NCBI GenBank assembly: GCA_026120185.1
Contig: JANUWF010001659.1
Location: forward strand, 6,572,001-6,636,000
Reading direction: 5' to 3'
From: Voacanga thouarsii
Lineage: Eukaryota > Streptophyta > Magnoliopsida > Gentianales > Apocynaceae
Length of the DNA: 64,000 nucleotides
The notes beneath the pieces were generated by a model, which was given only the letters and a program-made list of their open reading frames with translations, was not told the origin of the DNA and searched no databases. Shown here one piece after another: positions 57,506 through 64,000 of the stretch. The translations under genes were made by a program, and so were the position numbers. Each line of letters starts with the position of its first letter. The stretch's first letter is position 1.

Positions 57506-60500
57506 TGTAACACCCCACTAGCTATGTACCCAGATAGGGTAGGATATTGCCCCGTCCAGAGGACCAAGAGTCTTTATAACAAGGTGCAAATAATAAATAA
57601 TAGGAAAAAAACTAATTAAATAAAATAACAAAATACTCTTATTACATCCGAGGGAAAGTACTTATACAAAGCCAAGATATCAAGACAAACAACCATTTCT
57701 TGAAAGAAATACAAGTTAAAATAAAATAAACAAATGGCTATCATTTCTTATCCTTTCAACCTGCTCAATATAAGTACTCCCCTGAAATCATTATATAAAA
57801 GGTGTGAGATTGGCATCTCAGTAAATCCCGTGTGTACAAGTATCAATTATAATCATTTTGTGCATGTAGGTTTATCAAAATCACAAAATCGTGTTTGCAA
57901 GTCAATTTTATCAATAACAGTGATACAAAGGAGCCTTGCTCAATAAATAGTTCACTAGAAATCATCGTTTCATCATATTCATAATTCATTAGGTAGGGAT
58001 TAGCAAATGATCCAAATAATAATATCATAATCTCTATTATGGTTACCACTGTGATAGCATCCCAATGTATTCTTTCAATAATGGGCAATAGGGGATCCTC
58101 CTACTAGGTGATATACTCCTCCATCTGTACACCCAATACTCCAGTTGTCCAATCCGGATCAATAATGTCCACATAGACTAATATGCTAGCTTGGATGGCC
58201 TGACTATGTAGTACTGTCGCCTCTCCAAGTTGAGTTCATCTTCTGGAGGTGGCCTCCTGCCAAAAGACTCACTCTTACTCTTCAAAACTAGTACTACTAG
58301 CCTACCTCCCTGGGTACTCAACGTTCCCCATTTAGAGGCAAAATCATTTTTTTTTTTGCAAGTCTTTAATTCACTTGATTACAAAATGTGATTTTTTGTA
58401 AGAGTGTTTCCAAATCGTTTAGTGGTAGTGTAAGAAATCGTTTTTGAGTTTGAATAGTTGAAATTTGATAAACTCATTTAGACAGTAAAACATCCACGTT
58501 TCCAACCCAAGTATCAAAACATAGTGTAACTCATCAAGTTTAGCCAACATTTCAACCCACTTGTCAAAATATCGTATTGACATCAATTCTAAATAACATT
58601 GTAAAAATTACTTACAAACATGTAATATTTACCAAAACAGTTATGTACAGGCTTACTTAGATAAATTAACAACTAGACTCAATTCAATTGATGGCCTTTA
58701 CTTCCACTATTTCCTTACCTAGAGCAAATAATTCTATAATTAGGATCCAATCATTCCATCTACTATTTTATGCAACATAAATTCTCATGATCTCACTTAT
58801 CACTTAATTCATCCATGGTATCTAGATGATTTAATTCATTAGATCACATATCCAACTTCCCTTTGCCATTCTGCTGATCATATCCATGCATTTATCAAAA
58901 TCAATTCACCATATCACAACTCTTATATTCAACTAGCATAAAATCATCATAAATAGCCCCATAAACGTTAAAAGATCTCATCTTTGCCAACCTAGAATAG
59001 ACCTAAATTCATCATGACAAGATACATCAATGTCCTATCTCATACATACTTTGTCTATGGCTTATATCAATATATTCATCATACTAGTTCATTCATGCTT
59101 CCATGGTCGACTCCATAACCATTCATAAGTCAATACACTAAATATCAATTCCTTTTAAATCCTTAGAGATAGGATCTTGATTATCTCCTAGTGATCTAGA
59201 CTTAAAACACGACAATTCCTTGATAACTAGCTTGAGTTCAATCGATTGTAGAAGAAATTGGTCCGCCTAGATGTCCTTGATCAAGACTCACCAAGAAAGG
59301 AATAAAATCAGTCCCTTATGGACGTGATTTAAGGGAGAAAAGAAGAAAAGAATGGAGTAAGAGATGAATAGAAGTGTTGAAGATCGATTACCATGTAGAG
59401 AGTTTCGGTTTTGGCTTTGTTCTTGGGATAGGCTGGCCGAATATTTGTGCAGGTTGAATGCTGGTTTTCTTATGATTTTGAGGGGCTGAGAGGGCAGGTA
59501 ATTTAGTGGTTTCCTTGATATAAAAGTCTAGGGATTGGTGTTTAGGTGTTTGGAGGAGTTTTACCTTGCTATGGATTCTTGATCACAAGAGAAAAGTTGG
59601 GCAGCTTTGGTCCTTCTATGGGTGCCAAAAATGGTCAGTAGTTTAGGGGTTATTTCTACTGTATTTTTTGTTTCTTATGATGGCCAAAATTCTGGTCGAA
59701 ATGACAGAAGAAATCTAGTTGGTTTTGGTCTCCATAGTGGCGAAAATAAGAGAGGAAAAGTGAGCCTTTGTGTAGTTGTAGTTTGCTTAATAACTAGAGA
59801 GGTTTTTGTGCAGGTTTTTGGCTGGAAATTTTGTGAAGAATGGTGCTGATTGTGGACAAAATTCTGAAAGAATTGGAGAGGAAATTCTAGAAATTTTTTG
59901 GCTAAAACGAAGTCAAAGTTGGTTAAGGTTTTCTTAGATAACCCTAGCTAGGTCTTGGAGAGTTTTAGTTGAGCTACAATTGCTCTAGTGTCTGGTGGCA
60001 GCTTTGAGGGAATTTTCCAGAAAAATATAGGAGGGAATTAGGTTATTTATTTATGTAATAATTTAATTTATCCCCTATATTAATTTGAGTAATTTAAATG
60101 GCTATTAAATAATTATTTTTACATGATAAAACTCTGGTTTCCTTCTCTCTTGAAGCTACCAAAATCCTTCTTCGTTTTCCCCCCCAAATTTTCGATAATC
60201 CTTATCCAAGAGAAAAATACTTCATTCAAAATCCGGCTTTTATCCCTTTATTCCCTTTTTAAAATTTATTTGAAGAGAATTAAAATATGAAGACTTATCT
60301 CCTTAAGGTGTGGCGGCTACCACATTAAAACAAGATATATATTCATATATTTTATCTCCTGATAAATTACTTAGATATAGCTTTTAAAATTCCAGATTAA
60401 TAATACTTGAAATTTTCTAAAAGATTCTGGTAAGATATTAGAAATAAAAATTTAATTTATTTTCAAATATTTCATAAAATAATCCCCAAGATAAATCACA

Positions 60501-60951
60501 CTCCTAAATTTTAGCAAATTGGCTCCAAGGTGGCGGCTTCCGAAGGAGTATTTCGACAAAGGCTTAGAAACATATAGGGATGGAAAAAATAAAAGAACAT
60601 AGAAGATTTGAAGTAGCTAGGATTCGAACTCAAGCCCATCAAGAATTAAACACCAAGCTTTATCTAGTATTCCACAACAATTCTTATATAAATTTTCCCC
60701 TAATTAAAATCTCTTAATTCCTACTCACTTACTTCATCCTCTTCCTAATGAATTCTCCGCAACAAAATAAAAACTCAACTTACTCAAATAACTCAACCAC
60801 TTCAAGAACTATTTAATTCATGAAACAACAAACTCGTGAAACTCATATTTTCATGAAAATAATTCAATTTACCAAATGCAATATAAAGGAAATGCTATGA
60901 CATACATGACTTTCCCCACATACTAAATGTGGCTTAATACGAGGTATTATA
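57506..60951 (-). repeat. Gypsy solo LTR, target duplication AATAA
   Basis: Minus-strand LTR of 3446 bases, from TATAATACCTCGTATT (60951, TG mutated) to TAGTGGGGTGTTACA (57506), related to the Tekay-like LTRs at 664 and 6835 by its GTAACACCCCACTA edge and the following GTCTTTATAAC block. AATAA flanks it at 57501-57505 and 60952-60956. No internal domain. Confidence 0.87.
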
Positions 60952-60956
60952 AATAA

Positions 60957-61030
60957 AGAAAAGTAAGTACTATATCCTAGATATAGATCGGAAAAATGAA
61001 AAATTTTTCGCTACATTTTCTTTTGTGGTT
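60957..61030 (+). repeat. Copia D 3' LTR, right part
   Basis: AAAATTTTTCGCTACATTTTC resembles the LTR end of copia A (TTTTTCGCAACGTATTTATT). The exact LTR edge is not clear. Confidence 0.55.
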
Positions 61031-61034
61031 TTTT

Positions 61035-62272
61035 TGTTGACCCTTCAATCTCTAATCCCAAATTCGATTAATCAGTATCTCTAATAAACTAAACCCAATG
61101 GTGCATTAAACACCACTCATAATTCCATATCATCCGGAAGCCACCAAATCCCTATTTCTAGGCAATCTCATGAACCTATTGATTATTAGCCTTAATTCAT
61201 AACCTCCCTCTTGGGTTAATTGAAGACAGAAAATAATAAATTAGTTAAAATTGTATCCCAACTTTGACCCCATCTCTCGAAATCATTAAGCAAGAACAAA
61301 TAATTGAAAAAATCAACTAAAACTCACGCAACCAAAATAACACAGTGAACAAAAATAACCAAATGCCATAGAGATAAAATAATAGATCTAAGAAAAATAC
61401 ATAAACTCAAGTCATGAAATAGGGTTACAACCCTCCATTACAATAAACCAAAGTTTGGCAAAATATTGATAAAGTAGTATTTACAAGGGAGGAAAAAATA
61501 CAACCCGTAGACAGGCCATTTTCTTCCATTTCCTTGAGATCTTCTTTGCAACCCCTCTTTCTCCTCTTCTTCTTCTTTTTTTTCTTTTTTTTAAAAAAAA
61601 AAAACTTGTTTCCTAGGGTTCTTTAGAGAAAACCCAAATTAATAACAATGTTTTAAAATGTATAAATGGGTTTTTATAGGCCAAATCTCATACGTCTTCC
61701 AAAATATGCAGAAAGTGCATTTCTATTACTGTGGATGGCCCAGGGAAGTTGCCTTCTTAGTTTAAAGAACAAGGCTATTTTTTCTCTTCCAAGACAACCG
61801 ACCCTCTACTGGATGAAATCTTCTTCTTGTGTTCCTAAGCAGCTTAGGGAATTAAATTCCCTTGGCCACCTAGGTTCTTCTGCTTGGCGCTATCAATTTG
61901 TGCCTAGGTAGCCTAGAGAGTTTTCTTCTCCCTGGGCCACTATTTTGCTGGATGAACTCTTTCATCTTTTTGCCCCGATGGCCTAGGCTAGTAGAACTTC
62001 ACAAGGCTTCAATTATTCTTTCTTTAAGCATCCAAGAATGTCTTTTAGGTGGCCTAGGGAATTAGAATTTCCCTAGGTAGCCAACATGCTATCCTATTTT
62101 TTATTTTTGCTTATTTTTCCTACTTTTCATCATTTTCATCTCCAATTGGTATTTTTTTCATTTCCTACAAAAATAAAATGAAAAAGGTATGGTGAATAAT
62201 GATTTAAGTGAGACTTTATCACAATTAAAGCTTAAATGCTACAGAAAAAGTGTATATAATGAGCACTCATCA
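61035..62272 (-). repeat. Tat-type LTR, third family
   Basis: Minus-strand LTR from TGATGAGTGCTCATTATATA (62272) to AGGGTCAACA (61035). Its layout (AT-rich start, TTTTTGTAGGAAATGAA, GC-richer palindromic block, then a GTAATGGAGGGTTGTAACCC end) resembles the other Tat-type LTRs. Palindromic CCTAGGGAATT/AATTTCCCTAGG units recur at 61840-62090. No target duplication or primer site was found. Confidence 0.6.
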
Positions 62273-63040
62273 AGTGTGAAGAAATAGGTGCCAAAAGAAG
62301 ACCTAATGTTTTGTTCATAGAACAAAACCGGCATAAATTGCACTAGACGAATCGGTACCGACTCACTTTGGGCACTGCCCCGTTTTGTTATTTTAAACTT
62401 ATTCAAGCTTGTTTTATTTTCAATTAAATTCCATAAAATTTACTTTGTAATAAGGATATTTAGAATTTCTAAACATTTGAATGGATAAGATTTCATATCA
62501 CCTTAGCTAAGTTTGGATGCCTATATAAGTTGGATTTTATTTCACAAGTTGGATTTTATTTTTAGATAAAAAGTCACTCTTGCTAGAGTTCTTAAAATTT
62601 GATTGAAGTCTATAAACCCATAAGGTTAGATCATATTAGCTTACCAAAATAGTGTTTTATGATCTTGATATTCCAAGGTTCTTGAATAGGAGGGATCTTT
62701 GATTACCTAAGTCTTTTCTTCAAGTGTTCTTGGTTTCCTTGTTGAATTTATGGTCTTAGAATAAGTTTTAAAAGACTTAATTCATATTGTCAATGTTTTA
62801 GGTTCTCTCTTTGGCCGAGGGTCCTAGGATTTGATTTAGGTTTGCTTATTTTTTTTAAATTAAATTCACTATTTTAGGTCTTTATTTAGGTCTTGAGAAT
62901 TCCCCTAAAAGTAGCTGTGAAATTCACCTTTAAAATTACCCCCCAAGCGCACATCAAAGTCGGTATCAGGAAAGGAATGTTTTGATTCTTATCAAGGCTT
63001 GAAGATAACAAATAAAGTTCCAAAAATAGCTAATCCAAAA
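62273..63040. other. Unassigned repeat-like stretch
   Basis: No coding frame of note. A TATA-like GCCTATATAAGTTGG at 62519-62533 and a short tandem ACAAGTTGGATTTTATTT near 62525-62562 suggest an LTR promoter region. I cannot assign it to a family. Confidence 0.3.
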
Positions 63041-63044
63041 GAGC

Positions 63045-64000
63045 AAGTTAGATTTTTCCGATATGTTCCCAGCGGAGCTTGATTCGCTACCTCCCAGCCG
63101 AGAGGTGAAATTTACCATAGATTTAGTTCTGGGAGCAAAACCAGTATCACGAACCCCGTACTGGATAGCACTGGCAGAGTTGAAAGAGCTGAAGGAACAG
63201 TTAGAGGAGTTAGTGGGTCAAGGCTACATCAGACCTAGCACGTCGCCTTGGGGAGCGCCTTTGCTATTTGTGAAAAAGAAGGACGGAACTTTGAGGCTAT
63301 GCATCGATTCACGGGGTTGAACAACTTGACGATCAAGAACAAGTATCCCCTACCGTTGATTAACAAGCTATTCGATCAGTTGCAACGATCTAGTTGCTAC
63401 TCCAAATTGGACCTGAGGCAAGGGTACTTCCAAGTGCGGATAAGAGTGGAAGATATCCCCAAGATGGCCTTCAATACCAGATATGGACATTACGAGTTCG
63501 TGGCGATGCCTTTCGGGGTGACCAATGCTCCAGCAGTATTCATGGACTTGATGCACCGAGTGTTCCGACGCTATTGGGACAAGTTTGTGGTGGTCTTCAT
63601 CGACGACATTTCGATTTACTCCAAGAGTCCGGAGGAGCATGCGGAGCATCTAAAGCTTGTATTAGAGAAACTGCGGGAGCACAAGCTGTACGCCAAGTTC
63701 AGCAAGTGCGAATTCTAGCTAGACAGTGTGGCATTCCTTGGCCATGTGGTGACCAAGGAGGGAATCAAGGTAGACCCGGCAAAGGTTGAAGCGGTATCAG
63801 ACTGAAAGCAACCGGAGAATATCACCAAGATCTGGAGTTTCTTAGGATTAACTGGATAATACCGAAGGTTTATCAAGGGATTTTCGACGCTCCTATCGCC
63901 AATGACCTGTCTGTTGAGAAAGGATGTTCCATTTGTATGGAACGAAAAATGCGAGAAAATTTTCCAAGAAGTGAAGTAAAGACTGATGACAGCATCGCTA
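63045..64000 (+). pseudogene. Ty3/gypsy reverse transcriptase, 5'-truncated, running off the window
   Basis: Best-preserved coding stretch here. It enters in frame at [20 protein letters not shown], then [20 protein letters not shown] and RLCIDSRG; a one-base shift leads to [55 protein letters not shown] and the catalytic [14 protein letters not shown] (F-I-D-D) up to [11 protein letters not shown] and a TAG at 63716. After it, FLGHVVTKEGIK and RRFIKGFSTLLSPMT continue the thumb. It is the same family as the minus-strand pol at 3.6-6.0 kb. Gag and protease are missing; the junction is about 63040. Confidence 0.87.

Overview
The window is repeat-rich nuclear DNA from a flowering plant, probably a eudicot and probably from a pericentromeric or other heterochromatic block. 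I found no host gene, tRNA, rRNA or CRISPR array. Nearly every base can be assigned to LTR retrotransposons, to one endogenous pararetrovirus (caulimovirid) locus, or to a small foldback repeat. The plant assignment rests on the element types: Ty3/gypsy chromoviruses with long LTRs and an initiator-tRNA-Met primer site, Tat/Athila-type LTRs with a tRNA-Asp primer site, several Ty1/copia families, and a Florendovirus-like sequence. I cannot name the species.

Layout. 1-11089: two head-to-tail Tekay/Del-like gypsy units on the minus strand sharing an LTR (internal, LTR, internal, LTR); pol has a large gag-to-RT deletion. 11090-13309: a Tat/Athila-type LTR with primer site and a truncated leader (minus). 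13310-13468: a gypsy LTR end. 13469-29327: a plus-strand copia element (copia A) opened by three later insertions: solo LTR S1 (14355-15815), solo LTR S2 (16469-18006) and a complete non-autonomous Tat-type element (19021-25002), each with a 5-bp target duplication. 29328-30960: a second, 5'-truncated copia A-type LTR. 30965-31930: minus-strand copia fragment E. 31932-32281: a foldback/MITE-like repeat. 32282-37018: two pieces of a Florendovirus-like genome in inverted orientation, meeting at the viral primer-binding site. 37019-37473: a truncated LTR. 37474-46966: copia B (minus), with both LTRs. 46967-53509: copia C (minus), interrupted by a 1.69-kb solo LTR with a target duplication. 53510-55051: LTR S3. 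55052-61030: copia D 3' end (plus) with its LTR split by a 3.4-kb gypsy solo LTR. 61035-62272: another Tat-type LTR. 63045-64000: a well-preserved gypsy reverse transcriptase running off the window.

How it fits together. The insertions form a nested stack whose order can be read from target duplications: copia A is older than the S-family solo LTRs and the Tat-type element inside it, and copia C is older than its solo LTR. All coding regions seen are broken by stops, frameshifts or deletions except most of the terminal RT. The items most worth a second look are: a small acidic ORF between primer site and gag of the gypsy element, present in both copies, with two motifs resembling SUMO-interacting motifs; the inverted pararetrovirus junction located at the primer-binding site; and the non-autonomous Tat-type element with reiterated purine-tract motifs and a decayed ORF that a simple ORF scan misses.
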